Made by a program: the position numbers and the translations under genes
Assembly: GCA_026392415.1 (NCBI GenBank)
Contig: JAPLCC010000059.1
Span: 215,813 to 279,812, forward strand
From: Propionibacteriales bacterium
GTDB taxonomy: Bacteria > Actinomycetota > Actinomycetes > Propionibacteriales > Nocardioidaceae
Direction: 5' to 3'
Length of the DNA: 64,000 nucleotides
The notes under the pieces: generated by a model
The model's input: only the letters and a program-made list of their open reading frames with translations
Databases searched by the model: none
What the model was told of the DNA's origin: nothing
Shown: positions 32,149 through 41,557 of the stretch, one piece after another
Layout of the letters: the number at the start of each line of letters is the position of its first letter
How positions within the stretch are numbered: the first letter of the stretch is position 1

Positions 32149-32177
32149 TTTATGCATTCCGACCCGTGAACTCCCAA
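32149..32177 (-). promoter_or_regulatory. possible promoter of the infA operon
   Basis: On the minus strand ttggga and cataaa are separated by 17 bp, 138 bp upstream of the infA start. It resembles a housekeeping-sigma promoter with four of six matches in each hexamer. The 177-bp gap to the LLM gene would then contain a leader of about 130 nt. Confidence 0.4.
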
Positions 32178-32186
32178 TTGACAGGC

Positions 32187-33251
32187 TCAGCGGGACAGCA
32201 GGGCCAGCGTCTGCTCACGAGCCGGCGCGGTCCGCGGATCGGTGCCGGCGAAGGCGCCGCCGACCGGATTGACCATCACTTCGTCCACGTCGTACGTCGC
32301 CGCGAGCGACTCCAGCTCGGCGCGGGCCCTCGCGGGGTCACCGATCACCCAGCGGCGCCGCATCGCGTCGACCAGGTCCTGATGGCCCTCGGGGAGCCCG
32401 GCATCGACGACCAGCTCGGCGTCCTCGACCACCCGTTGGGCCGCCAGCGGACGGCCGGTGCGCAGCGCCACCATCTGGAGCAGCTGCGGCAGTGCGAGCC
32501 GCTCGGCCTCCTCCGTGGTGGGTGCCACGGAGGCATTCACGGTCAGGAACGTGCGGGGTTCGGACAACTCCGGCGAAGGCTGGAACGTGGAGCGGTACAG
32601 CTCGAGGGCTTCCTTGGTCCCCGAGCCGCTGAAGTGGTGGGCGAACACGTAGGGCATGCCCTTGGCCGCGGCGAGCTGGGCGGAGTAGTCCGAGGAGCCC
32701 AGCAGCCAGATCTGCGGCACGGAGGTCGCGGCCGGTGTCGCCTTCAAGATGTGCTCCCGCCCGCGCAGGGCCAGGCCCACGCCAGTCGGCTCCATCATGG
32801 CGAGCACGTTGTCGACGTACTCCGGGAAGCGGGTGACCGCCTCGTCGCTCACGCCGCCCGCTCCGTGGCGCAGCGCCCAGCTGGTGACCGGGTCACTGCC
32901 GGGCGCCCGACCGATGCCCAGGTCGATCCGCCCCGGGAACGTCGCCTCGAGCAGGGCGAACTGCTCTGCGACGACCAGCGGAGCGTGGTTCGGCAGCATC
33001 ACTCCCCCGGAACCGACCCGGATCCGGTCGGTGACCGAGGCGATCAGGCCGATCAGGACGGCCGGGTTGGTCGCAGCGACCGCTGGCATGTTGTGGTGCT
33101 CGGCGATCCAGAAGCGGCGGTAGCCGAGGGAGTCGGCGCTGCGGGCCAGGGCCAGGCTGGCCGCGACGGCGTCACCGGTGGACTGGTCGCTGCGGACCGG
33201 GACGAGGTCCAGGACCGACAGGGCAGGGCGGGAGGGGGCATGCGAAGTCAT
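32187..33251 (-). CDS. LLM-class flavin-dependent oxidoreductase
   Basis: A 354-residue luciferase-like monooxygenase: LSVLDLVPVRSDQSTGDAVAASLALARSADSLGYRRFWIAEHHNMP is the MsnO8-type N terminus, and LGIGRAPGSDP and VPQIWLLGSSDYSAQLAA are family landmarks. It uses FMNH2 or F420; the substrate is unknown. It lies among non-ribosomal genes between infA and map. Confidence 0.9.
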   Translation of the reverse strand: MTSHAPSRPALSVLDLVPVRSDQSTGDAVAASLALARSADSLGYRRFWIAEHHNMPAVAATNPAVLIGLIASVTDRIRVGSGGVMLPNHAPLVVAEQFALLEATFPGRIDLGIGRAPGSDPVTSWALRHGAGGVSDEAVTRFPEYVDNVLAMMEPTGVGLALRGREHILKATPAATSVPQIWLLGSSDYSAQLAAAKGMPYVFAHHFSGSGTKEALELYRSTFQPSPELSEPRTFLTVNASVAPTTEEAERLALPQLLQMVALRTGRPLAAQRVVEDAELVVDAGLPEGHQDLVDAMRRRWVIGDPARARAELESLAATYDVDEVMVNPVGGAFAGTDPRTAPAREQTLALLSR

Positions 33252-33288
33252 CCCTGACCCAAGGCCGCGAGGCCCCGCCGCATTCCCG

Positions 33289-35787
33289 TCAGTCGTCAGA
33301 GGTGGCGCTGCGCTTGGCGAGCAGCAGCCCGGCGCCGAGGGCGAGCAGACACAGCACGCCCAGGACGAACAGGTCCATCACGTAGTGTCCGCCACCGCCC
33401 AGAGCGATCCAGTCCTCCTTGTCGGTGCCCTCGGTCTCCCGCGTGAAGTCCATGGCGGAGGCCGCCGCGGCGTACCCCCAGCGTGAGGGCGACAGCCAGG
33501 CGATCTGCTCCAGGAGGACGCGACCGGCGATCTCGAACAGCGCGCCGGACAGGACCAACTGGAGCATCACGAGGCCGACCAGGGCCGGCATCGTCTGTTC
33601 CGTGCTGGTCACCAGTGCGGACAGCGCCAGGCCGATCACGACCATCGTGAACGACAGCGACGCGATCGCGATCGCGACCCGCAACGTGCCGAGATCTCCA
33701 TCGGCTCCGGGCAGGCCGACCGTTGCCAGGAAGGTGACCAGGAGGCCCTGCGCGAAGGCGGCAGAGCCGAGGACCAGGACCTTGCTGATGAAGTAGACGC
33801 CGGGCGAGAGGCCGACGGCGTACTCCCTCTTGAAGATGGGCCGCTCCCCCACGAGCTCACGGATCGCCAGCGCCGTGCCCATCAGACAGGCAGCGACGAT
33901 CAGCACGACGAGGCGTTGGGAGGCCTCGCCGGTCGCGAACGAGTCGACAACCGACCCGTCGGGAAGCGTTCTCTCGCTCCGGGACACGTCGAGCGACAAC
34001 CCGTTGTTGCCGGGCACGAGCCGGCTCAGGCCGCCGAGGATCAGCGGCAACAGGATCAGCATGCCGAGCAGCAGCTTGTCGGCGAAGACGACCGCCAGGT
34101 TGCGCTTGACCAGCGTCGACATCTGCCGCGACACCGACTGACGCGGCGGAGCGGGCACCGAGCCGGCGTGCGACTGCCGCGGGACCGACGAGGTGTCGAC
34201 GACATGCTGCGGGACGGGGATCCGGCTCCACAGGTCCGGGTCGTCGAGCAGGTCGAACACCTCGGGGTAGTTGGTCTTCCCGAAGTGAGCCAGTACGCCG
34301 TCGGGCGGGCCGAAGTAGGCGATCCGGCCGCCCGGCGCGAGCACGAGCACGTTGTCGCAGACGTCGAGGGCGAGCACGGAGTGCGTCACCACCATGACGA
34401 CACGGCCGTCGTCGGCGAGGCTGCGCAGCTGCCGCATGACCTCGAGGTCCAGGCCCGGGTCGAGGCCCGACGTCGGCTCGTCGAGGAAGAGCAGGGGCGG
34501 CGCGGTGAGCAGCTCGGTCGCGATCGAGACCCGCTTGCGCTGGCCGCCGGACAGCTGGGTGCCGATCCGGTTCTCCATCCGCTGGATCAGCTGGAGCTGC
34601 TGCGCGACGTGATTGACCCGCGCGTCCCACTCATGGGCCGTGGTGTCGGGCGGCAGCCGGAGCTGGGCGGCGAACCGCAGGCCCTGCTTGACCTTCAGCT
34701 GCGGGTGCAAGATGTCATGCTGCGGGACGAGCCCGATCTGGAACCGCAGCTGGTCGTAGTGCTGGTAGAGGTCGTGGCCCTGCCAGATGACCCGCCCGTG
34801 GCTGGCGGGCTTGAGGCCGGTGAGGGCTCCGAGCAGGGTGGACTTGCCGGCACCGGACGGCCCGATGACGGCGGTCAGGCTGCGCGGCTCGAGCTTGAAC
34901 GAGATGTTCTCGATCAGGCGTTTGCCTCCGGCCACGACCTGGGTGAGGCCGTCGGCGTACAGCGTGAACTCGTGGGCAGTCGCGGATGCGACGAGCTGGT
35001 GGCCGTCCCAGCGGAAGGTCTGGTTGCCGAAGATGACCTCGGAACCGACCGGCAGCTGGACGGCGCCCTGGACCCGGTGGCCGTTGACGAAGGTGCCGTT
35101 GAACGAACCCAGGTCGTGCAGGACGGCCAGGCTCGTCGCCGTCGGCGGGTCCAGCCGGGCATGGCGCCGGCTGACCAGGGCGTCGTCGAGAACGATGTCG
35201 TTGGCGTGGTCGCGGCCGATGCTGAGTGTGCGGCCGGACTGCACCTGCGCGGGCAGGACGATCGAGTGCCCGTGCGGCAGCTGTCCTGGCGGGAGGACGC
35301 CGACCGGGCGCCACGCGTCCACGGGCGCGCCGCTGGCCGGCACCTGCGGCGGCGGCAGGTTCTTCCAGAACTCACCGCCGATGCCGGGCTGCGGGCTCGG
35401 GACCGGGCGCGAAGGCGGTGGTGCCTGCACCTGCGGCTTGGGCTGGGGCGGCTGGACCGGCTGGGCCGGTTGGTACGCCGGCGGCACGGGCCCCTGCTGG
35501 ACCAGCACCGACACCACGACCGCCTCGCCTGCCGGTCCGCCCACGTTCAGGCTCACCGGGGCACCCTGCAACGGCAGCCGGGTGATCCGCTGGCCGGCGA
35601 CGAACGTGCCATTGCTGCTCGAGTCGACGACCACCCACGCACCGTCCTCGACCTGGAGGAAGGCGTGGTGTCGCGAGGCGCGCGCGTCGGTCACGGGGAC
35701 GTCGCAGTCGAGCTCGCGCCCGATGACGACCCGCGGGCCGTCGAAGGTCCGGGTCGTACCGGACCACTGCACCTGGATTCGGTCCAC
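33289..35787 (-). CDS. FHA-domain ABC transporter (ATPase-permease fusion, Rv1747-like)
   Basis: About 832 residues from GTG 35787 (an in-frame ATG at 35823 is possible). Two FHA domains occur near residues 5-95 (VVIGRELDCDVPV, SRHHAF, SSNGTF) and 180-270 (LSIGRDHANDIVL, SRRHARLD, FNGTFVNG), joined by a Pro/Gln-rich linker. The ABC domain follows (GPSGAGKSTLLG, LSGGQRKR, LLFLDEPTSGLD) and then six membrane helices of the ABC-2 type. In Mycobacterium tuberculosis the homologue is controlled by Ser/Thr kinases through its FHA domains and exports a cell-envelope component. Confidence 0.93.
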   Translation of the reverse strand: MDRIQVQWSGTTRTFDGPRVVIGRELDCDVPVTDARASRHHAFLQVEDGAWVVVDSSSNGTFVAGQRITRLPLQGAPVSLNVGGPAGEAVVVSVLVQQGPVPPAYQPAQPVQPPQPKPQVQAPPPSRPVPSPQPGIGGEFWKNLPPPQVPASGAPVDAWRPVGVLPPGQLPHGHSIVLPAQVQSGRTLSIGRDHANDIVLDDALVSRRHARLDPPTATSLAVLHDLGSFNGTFVNGHRVQGAVQLPVGSEVIFGNQTFRWDGHQLVASATAHEFTLYADGLTQVVAGGKRLIENISFKLEPRSLTAVIGPSGAGKSTLLGALTGLKPASHGRVIWQGHDLYQHYDQLRFQIGLVPQHDILHPQLKVKQGLRFAAQLRLPPDTTAHEWDARVNHVAQQLQLIQRMENRIGTQLSGGQRKRVSIATELLTAPPLLFLDEPTSGLDPGLDLEVMRQLRSLADDGRVVMVVTHSVLALDVCDNVLVLAPGGRIAYFGPPDGVLAHFGKTNYPEVFDLLDDPDLWSRIPVPQHVVDTSSVPRQSHAGSVPAPPRQSVSRQMSTLVKRNLAVVFADKLLLGMLILLPLILGGLSRLVPGNNGLSLDVSRSERTLPDGSVVDSFATGEASQRLVVLIVAACLMGTALAIRELVGERPIFKREYAVGLSPGVYFISKVLVLGSAAFAQGLLVTFLATVGLPGADGDLGTLRVAIAIASLSFTMVVIGLALSALVTSTEQTMPALVGLVMLQLVLSGALFEIAGRVLLEQIAWLSPSRWGYAAAASAMDFTRETEGTDKEDWIALGGGGHYVMDLFVLGVLCLLALGAGLLLAKRSATSDD

Positions 35788-35864
35788 GGAGTCCTCGTCG
35801 GTTCGGGAGCAGGCTGACGTCACGAAACCCTAATGGATGCCGTGACGTCAGACCGCCCGAAACG

Positions 35865-36905
35865 TCAGCGCCAGTCGGGACCAGCGGTGTCGTCGACGTC
35901 GTTGACCGCAGCCGGCACGGCCGGCGCAGCCTTCTCGTCGCGGTTCGCGCGCCACAGGCTCGCGACCCCGGTGACGATGAGGGTCACGATGATCACGCCG
36001 AGGCTGAACAACGACGAGATCTCCGGAGCACCGTGCACGCCGTGGCCGTCGTTGATGAACGACAGTTCGTTCTCGTGCAGTGCGTGCAGGACCAGCTTCA
36101 CGCCGATGAAGGCCAGGATGAAGGCCAGGCCCAGCGAGAGGTAGACCAGCTTCTGGAGCAGGCCCCCGAGCAGGAAGTACAGCTGGCGCAGACCCATCAG
36201 TGCGAACACGTTGGCCGTGAAGACGAGGTACGGCTCCTGGGTGATGCCGAAGATCGCGGGGATCGAGTCCAGCGCGAACAGGATGTCGGTGACACCGAGC
36301 GCGATGATGACGATCAGGATCGGGGACACGAAGCGCACGCCGTTCTGGGTGTACCAGAGGCGCAGGCCGCGGTACTCCTCGCCGACGTTGAGGTGCTTGC
36401 GGGCGAAGGTGACGACCGCGTTGTCCTCGGGGTGCTCGTCGTCGTGGCTGCCGTAGGACTTCACGAGCTTGAACGCCGTGTAGACCAGGAATGCGCCGAA
36501 GATGTAGAAGACCCAGCTGAAGTTCTCGATGAGCGTGTAGCCCAGCGCGATGAAGATGCCGCGGAAGATCAGGGCCAGCACGATGCCGATCAGCAGCGCC
36601 TCCTGCTGGTACTTCCGGGGCACCTTGAGCGCCGCCATCAAGATGATGAAGACGAAGAGGTTGTCGATTGACAGGGAGTACTCGGTCAACCAACCGGTGT
36701 AGAACTCGATGCCGTAGTCGTGGCCGTGGTGCAGCCAGATGAACAGGCCGAAGGCGAGCGCCGCGCCGATGTAGAAGGAGAGCGCGACCGCGCACTCCTT
36801 CATCGTCGGCTCGTGGGGATCGCGCGCGATCACGACGATGTCGAAGAGCAGGACACCGATCGTGGCGACGATCGTGATCGTCCACTCGAGGGTGGTCACA
36901 TCCAT
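35865..36905 (-). CDS. TerC-family membrane protein, probable manganese exporter
   Basis: A 346-residue protein with about eight membrane helices. The TerC signatures LTEYSLSIDNLFVFIILMAAL and SPILIVIIALGVTDILFALDSIPAIFGIT carry the acidic residues in the membrane that are thought to bind metal. Alx/TerC proteins export Mn2+, and the upstream riboswitch supports that role here. Monocistronic. Confidence 0.92.
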   Translation of the reverse strand: MDVTTLEWTITIVATIGVLLFDIVVIARDPHEPTMKECAVALSFYIGAALAFGLFIWLHHGHDYGIEFYTGWLTEYSLSIDNLFVFIILMAALKVPRKYQQEALLIGIVLALIFRGIFIALGYTLIENFSWVFYIFGAFLVYTAFKLVKSYGSHDDEHPEDNAVVTFARKHLNVGEEYRGLRLWYTQNGVRFVSPILIVIIALGVTDILFALDSIPAIFGITQEPYLVFTANVFALMGLRQLYFLLGGLLQKLVYLSLGLAFILAFIGVKLVLHALHENELSFINDGHGVHGAPEISSLFSLGVIIVTLIVTGVASLWRANRDEKAAPAVPAAVNDVDDTAGPDWR

Positions 36906-36949
36906 GGAAGCAGTCCTCTTTCAGGGGCTGGAGCGGTCAACAAGATCGC

Positions 36950-37068
36950 CCGAGGTCTCTTCCGCTGCCCCGTCCAGTCAAGCTGGTCGGGCAACCCACG
37001 GGTCCGGATCGAACGGCGACGTTCGGTCGTGATGACGAGCCCGCAGCGAAGGAATACTCCCCTCAAGT
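36950..37068 (-). ncRNA. yybP-ykoY manganese riboswitch upstream of terC
   Basis: On the minus strand the leader reads acttgagg-ggagta at its 5' end, cgtcatcacg in the middle and gaagagacctcg at its 3' end. The conserved elements are GGGGAGUA in the first internal loop, CGUCA-type helix junction and AGACC in the second. GAGG and CCTC close the P1 helix. It ends 45 bp before the TerC start. These elements are the hallmark of the Mn2+-sensing riboswitch that turns on TerC/Alx-type exporters. Confidence 0.85.
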
Positions 37069-37101
37069 GGACCGATCCTCCCATGAGCGCCGGGCGCCTG
37101 A

Positions 37102-38244
37102 CTAATCGACCGCGAGCCCGCTGACCCGCGCCATGGTGGCGAGCTTGGCGCCGGTCTCGCGCACCTCGGAAGCGGGGTCCGACCCCGCCACGATGCCTGC
37201 ACCGGCGAACAGGCGCAACCGGTCGCCGTCGATCACGGCCGCCCGGATGGTCACCGCGAACTCCCCGTCGCCATTGCCGTCGACCCAGCCGACGCACCCG
37301 GCGAACCAGTCGCGGAGGTCGCCTTCGAGGTCGGCGATCACGGCATTGGCCGCCGCCGTCGGTACGCCGCCCACGGCCGGCGTGGGGTGGAGCAGCTGCG
37401 CCAGCCGCAGGGCGCTGGGGCCATCGGCCCCGGCGGCCAGCCGCGCACGGATCGGGGTGGCGAGGTGCCACACCGTGTCGGTCGAGAGCAGTTCGGGGGT
37501 CGCGGGGTACTCGATCTCGACGCACACGTCCTTGAGCGCGTGCACGATCGCCTCGACGACGAAGGCATGCTCGGCGAGATCCTTGGCCGAACGACTGAGC
37601 CCCTCGGCCCGCGCCGCGTCCTCGCTCGCGTCCGCGGAGCGGGGCACCGAACCGGCCAGTGGCGTGCCGGAGATGTCGAGGCCGTCGCGCCGGACGAGGA
37701 GCTCGGGGCTGGCACCCAGCAGGATCGGACCGTCGGCAGGTGCCGCGTCGTCGCTGACCAGCGGCACGCTGAAGACGTAGCGGCCCGGACGCGTCTGGAG
37801 CAGCCGGTCGATGATCTCGGCCGGCACCACCGGCGGCGTGCTGATCACGTCGAGGCACCGCCCGAGCACCACCTTGTGCAGGGAGCCGTCAGCGATCTTG
37901 ACCAGGGCCGTCTCGACCATCTGGGCATATTCGTCGGCAGTCGGGAACTCGGTGACCTCGTAGGTCCGGTCCACCGCCAGCGGGACGGCGGGACGCTGCA
38001 GGGCGTGCTCCGCCCCGATCACCTGGTGCGCGAGCCCGGGTGCGCCCACAGCGAAGGAAAGCGCACACAGTGCACGCTCCCCCGGCGCCAGGGCCGCAAC
38101 GACCTCGTCGGCCCACCCGACATCAGCCCCGTCCGGGGTGGTCCAGGTGTGCAGGACCCGGCTGGCGACGTACGCCTGCTCGCCGGAGGCGAAGAGAAAG
38201 GGGCGGGCGGCCAGGGCCGCAGGTGTGATCAGGTCCCGCGCCAT
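37102..38244 (-). CDS. isochorismate synthase
   Basis: A 380-residue chorismate-utilising enzyme. Motifs in order: KVVLGRCLDV, LLGASPELLVRR, SGTPLAGSVPR, LAEHAFVVEAIV, LHPTPAVGGVPT, GWVDGNGDGEFAVTIRAAV and LFAGAGIVAGSDPASEVRETGAKL. It converts chorismate to isochorismate for menaquinone or siderophore synthesis (MenF/EntC); no neighbour decides which. It stands alone on the minus strand, 9 bp past the map stop. Confidence 0.9.
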   Translation of the reverse strand: MARDLITPAALAARPFLFASGEQAYVASRVLHTWTTPDGADVGWADEVVAALAPGERALCALSFAVGAPGLAHQVIGAEHALQRPAVPLAVDRTYEVTEFPTADEYAQMVETALVKIADGSLHKVVLGRCLDVISTPPVVPAEIIDRLLQTRPGRYVFSVPLVSDDAAPADGPILLGASPELLVRRDGLDISGTPLAGSVPRSADASEDAARAEGLSRSAKDLAEHAFVVEAIVHALKDVCVEIEYPATPELLSTDTVWHLATPIRARLAAGADGPSALRLAQLLHPTPAVGGVPTAAANAVIADLEGDLRDWFAGCVGWVDGNGDGEFAVTIRAAVIDGDRLRLFAGAGIVAGSDPASEVRETGAKLATMARVSGLAVD

Positions 38245-38253
38245 GCGTCCAGC

Positions 38254-39078
38254 CTAGTCCTCGCCGCCGAACGGGACGCCGAGCGCTTCGAGGCGGGCCC
38301 GGCCGCCGTCGTCGGCGGTGAGGACCCACACACCGGTGTCGGTCAGGGCGAAGGTGTGTTCGTAGTGGGCAGCCCAGCGACGGTCCGAGGTGACCACCGT
38401 CCACTCGTCGGCGGCGACGTCGGTGTCGTCCGTGCCGAGGGTGATCATCGGCTCGACCGCGAGGGCCATGCCCTGCTTGAGCCGCGGACCGCGGCCGGCG
38501 CGGCCCCGGTTGGGGACGTCGGGCTCCATGTGCATCTCGGTGCCGATGCCGTGGCCCGTGTAGCCGTCGACGATGCCGTAGTTGCCTCGCGACTGGACGT
38601 AGGCCTCGACCGCAGCCGAGATGTCTCCGACCCGTCCCCCGACCCGCGCAGCGGCCAGACCCCGCCACAGGGACTCCTCGGTGACCTCCATCAGGCTCGC
38701 GACCTCCGGTCGGGCCTCGCCGACGGCCACCGTGATCGCGGCATCGCCGTGCCAGCCCTGCACGATCGCGCCACAGTCGATCGAGATGGCGTCGCCCTCG
38801 ACCAGCACCCGGTCGCCCGGGATGCCGTGCACGACCTCGTCGTTCACCGACGCGCAGATGCTCGCCGGGAAGGGGGGCACGCCGTACCCGAGGAAGGAAG
38901 GGATCCCACCTTGATCGCGGATGCTCTGCTCAGCGAGGACGTCGAGCTCCCGTGTGGTGACACCAGGGCGTACGGCGTCGCGCAACAGCGTCAGGGTGCG
39001 GCCGACGACGAGGCCGGCCACACGCATGGCGCGGACCTGATCGGGAGTCTTGATCTCGATCCGGTGATCGAACAGCAC
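38254..39078 (-). CDS. map: type I methionine aminopeptidase
   Basis: A 274-residue enzyme from GTG 39078, chosen because the conserved sequence IEIKTPDQVRAMRVAGLVVG starts there and the upstream adk gene ends 10 bp before. Metal ligands lie in SIDCGAIVQGWHGDAA, GHGIGTEMHMEP and VEPMI. It removes the initiator Met. Usual position after adk in the spc operon. Confidence 0.95.
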   Translation of the reverse strand: MLFDHRIEIKTPDQVRAMRVAGLVVGRTLTLLRDAVRPGVTTRELDVLAEQSIRDQGGIPSFLGYGVPPFPASICASVNDEVVHGIPGDRVLVEGDAISIDCGAIVQGWHGDAAITVAVGEARPEVASLMEVTEESLWRGLAAARVGGRVGDISAAVEAYVQSRGNYGIVDGYTGHGIGTEMHMEPDVPNRGRAGRGPRLKQGMALAVEPMITLGTDDTDVAADEWTVVTSDRRWAAHYEHTFALTDTGVWVLTADDGGRARLEALGVPFGGED

Positions 39079-39088
39079 GCGGGGTGCG

Positions 39089-39664
39089 TCAGCTCTGCGG
39101 AATGTCGTCCAGCGCGGCAAAGATCCGCTTCTGGACGTCGTCGATCTCGCCCATGCCGTCGACGGAGACGACCAGGCCACGCTCGCTGTAGGACGCGATG
39201 AGCGGTTCGGTCTCCTCGCCGTAGACCTCGAGGCGGCGTCGGATGACGTCCTCGTTGTCGTCGGCGCGGCCCTCGATCTCGGCGCGCTTGAGCAGGCGGC
39301 CGATCACGGCCTCCTGGTCGACGGTCAGCACGAGGACGGCGTCGAGCTGGTGGCCGGTCTCCTCGATCATGCCGTCGAGCTCGGTGACCTGGGCCAGCGT
39401 GCGCGGGTAGCCGTCGAGCAGGAAGCCGCTGTCGGCGTCCGGGTCGGCGATCCGGTTGCGCACCATCTTGTTGGTGACCTCGTCGGGGACGTACTCGCCG
39501 GCGTCCATGTAGCGCTTCGCCTCGACGCCCAGGGGGGTGCCCTGCGCAACGTTGGCGCGGAAGATGTCACCGGTCGAGATCGCGGGGATCCCGAAGTGTT
39601 CGGCAACAGCCGTGGCCTGCGTGCCCTTGCCGGCCCCGGGGGGACCCATGATCAGAAGCCTCAA
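39089..39664 (-). CDS. adk: adenylate kinase
   Basis: A 191-residue short-LID form. The P-loop is GPPGAGKGTQA, followed by GFLLDGYPRTLAQ and the LID-region Arg in RADDNEDVIRRRLEVY. It makes ADP from AMP and ATP. Its start overlaps the secY stop by 4 bp. Confidence 0.98.
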   Translation of the reverse strand: MRLLIMGPPGAGKGTQATAVAEHFGIPAISTGDIFRANVAQGTPLGVEAKRYMDAGEYVPDEVTNKMVRNRIADPDADSGFLLDGYPRTLAQVTELDGMIEETGHQLDAVLVLTVDQEAVIGRLLKRAEIEGRADDNEDVIRRRLEVYGEETEPLIASYSERGLVVSVDGMGEIDDVQKRIFAALDDIPQS

Positions 39665-40965
39665 CGCAAGAATCCTTCATAGTTGCGCTGCTGGAGCTGG
39701 CTCTCGATCTGCTTCACCGTGTCCAGGGCGACACCGACCATGATCAGAATGGACGTGCCACCGAACGGGAAGTTCTGGTTGGCGTCGATCAGCACGAACG
39801 CGATCAGCGGTACGAGCGAGATCAGACCCAGGTAGAGAGCGCCCGGCAACGTGATGCGGGACAGAACGTAGGACAGGTAGTCCTGCGTCGGCTTGCCCGC
39901 CCGGATCCCGGGGATGAAGCCGCCGTACTTCTTCATGTTGTCGGCCACCTCTTGCGGGTTGAAGGTGATCGACACGTAGAAGTAGGTGAAGAAGATGATC
40001 AGGAGGAAGTACGCCGCCATGTGAATGGGGTGGCCCTGGTCGACGAGGTACTCGTTGACCCAACGGATGATCTGGTTCGGGTTCTCCTGGTTGAACTGGA
40101 CCGCCATCGAGGGCAGGTACAACAGCGAGGAGGCGAAGATGACCGGGATGATGCCCGCCTGGTTCACCTTGAGCGGGATGTAGGTCGAGCTGCCGCCGAA
40201 CATCTTGCGCCCGACCATGCGGCGGGCGTACTGCACCGGGATCCGCCGCTGCGCCTGCTCGATGAAGATGACCGCAGCCACGATCACGAGACCGATGACC
40301 ACCACGATCGCGAACGTCCACCAGCCCTGGCTGATCTTGACGGCCCACAGTCCGGCCGGGAAGGTCGCCACGACCTGGGTGAAGATCAGGATGGACATGC
40401 CGTTGCCGACGCCGCGTTCGGTGATCAGCTCGCCCAGCCACATGATCACGGCCGTGCCGGCTGTCATGGTGACCACCATGACCAGGAACGTCCGGGTGCC
40501 GTCGCTGTGCAGCAGCGGCTCGGAGCAGTTGCCGAGGAGGTTGCCGGTGCGGGCGAGCGCGACGATGCCGGTGGCCTGCAGGACCGCGAGACCGAGCGTC
40601 AGATAGCGGGTGTACTGCGTGATCTTGGTCTGACCGGCCTGGCCCTCCTTCTTGAGGGCCTCCAGCCGCGGGATCACGACCACCAGCAACTGCAGGATGA
40701 TGCTCGCCGTGATGTACGGCATGATCCCCAGCGCGAAGACGGTGAGCTGGAGCAGTGCGCCACCGGAGAAGAGGTTCACCAGGCTGTAGAGACTCGCGTT
40801 GTCGCCCTCACGCGCGAGCTGGAGACAGGTCTCGACGTTGGAGACGTTGACACCCGGGGCAGGGATCTGCGAGCCGGCCCGGAAGATGACGATGATCATC
40901 AGGACGAACAGCAACTTGCGCCGAAGGTCCGGGGTCCGGAAGGCGTTCACGAACGCGCTGAGCAC
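39661..40965 (-). CDS. secY: preprotein translocase subunit SecY
   Basis: A 434-residue channel protein with ten membrane helices. SecY landmarks include IFRAGSQIPAPGVN, GALLQLTVFALGIMPYITASIILQLL, GVGNGMSILIF and TFNPQEVADNMKKYGGFIPGIRAG. Main pore of the Sec machinery. Confidence 0.98.
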   Translation of the reverse strand: MLSAFVNAFRTPDLRRKLLFVLMIIVIFRAGSQIPAPGVNVSNVETCLQLAREGDNASLYSLVNLFSGGALLQLTVFALGIMPYITASIILQLLVVVIPRLEALKKEGQAGQTKITQYTRYLTLGLAVLQATGIVALARTGNLLGNCSEPLLHSDGTRTFLVMVVTMTAGTAVIMWLGELITERGVGNGMSILIFTQVVATFPAGLWAVKISQGWWTFAIVVVIGLVIVAAVIFIEQAQRRIPVQYARRMVGRKMFGGSSTYIPLKVNQAGIIPVIFASSLLYLPSMAVQFNQENPNQIIRWVNEYLVDQGHPIHMAAYFLLIIFFTYFYVSITFNPQEVADNMKKYGGFIPGIRAGKPTQDYLSYVLSRITLPGALYLGLISLVPLIAFVLIDANQNFPFGGTSILIMVGVALDTVKQIESQLQQRNYEGFLR

Positions 40966-41067
40966 TCAGGTCCTCTTCTCTCACTCCTGGCCTTGTGGCC
41001 AGCGGGAAGCCTAACAGGGGGGCCCGCACATCCCGATGGGGTGCAGGGAACTACTGGAGACGCGCAA

Positions 41068-41099
41068 GGGCGCGGCGACCTCGGGAGGTCACCGCGCCC
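41068..41099 (-). terminator. strong hairpin between rplO and secY
   Basis: gggcgcgg-c-gacct pairs with aggtc-a-ccgcgccc, 13 bp with a single mismatch and a 4-nt loop, 12 bp past the rplO stop. No T tract. It probably lowers secY-adk-map expression relative to the ribosomal genes. Confidence 0.6.
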
Positions 41100-41111
41100 C
41101 ATGCAGCGTCA

Positions 41112-41555
41112 TCACAGGACCGTGACGGTCCCGCCGGCGCTCTCGATCTTGTCCTTGGCCGAGGTGGAGAACGCGTCAGCGCTCACCGTGACCTTGACCG
41201 TCAGCTCGCCCTGGCCCAGCACCTTGACGGGCTGGCCCTTGCGGACAGCGCCGCGGGCAACGAGCGTCTCCGGGGTGACGTCGCCACCCTCGGGGAACAG
41301 CGCGCTGATCTTGTCGAGGTTGACGACCTGGAAGGTCACCTTGAAGGGGTTCCGGAAGCCGCGAAGCTTCGGGAGCCGCATGTGGATGGGCATCTGGCCA
41401 CCCTCGAACGCGACCGGGACCTGGTACCGGGCCTTGGTGCCCTTGGTACCACGACCCGAGGTCTTGCCCTTGGATCCCTCACCACGACCAACGCGGGTCT
41501 TGGCAGTCTTCGCACCGGGCGCAGGGCGCAGGTGGTGCAGCTTGAGCGGGGTCAT
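41112..41555 (-). CDS. rplO: 50S ribosomal protein L15
   Basis: A 147-residue protein (MTPLKLHHLRPAPGAKTAKTRVGRG). ATG 41555 is preferred to GTG 41561 because GGAGG lies 9 nt before it. The Gly/Lys-rich N-terminal region is typical. Last ribosomal gene before secY. Confidence 0.97.
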   Translation of the reverse strand: MTPLKLHHLRPAPGAKTAKTRVGRGEGSKGKTSGRGTKGTKARYQVPVAFEGGQMPIHMRLPKLRGFRNPFKVTFQVVNLDKISALFPEGGDVTPETLVARGAVRKGQPVKVLGQGELTVKVTVSADAFSTSAKDKIESAGGTVTVL

Positions 41556-41557
41556 TG

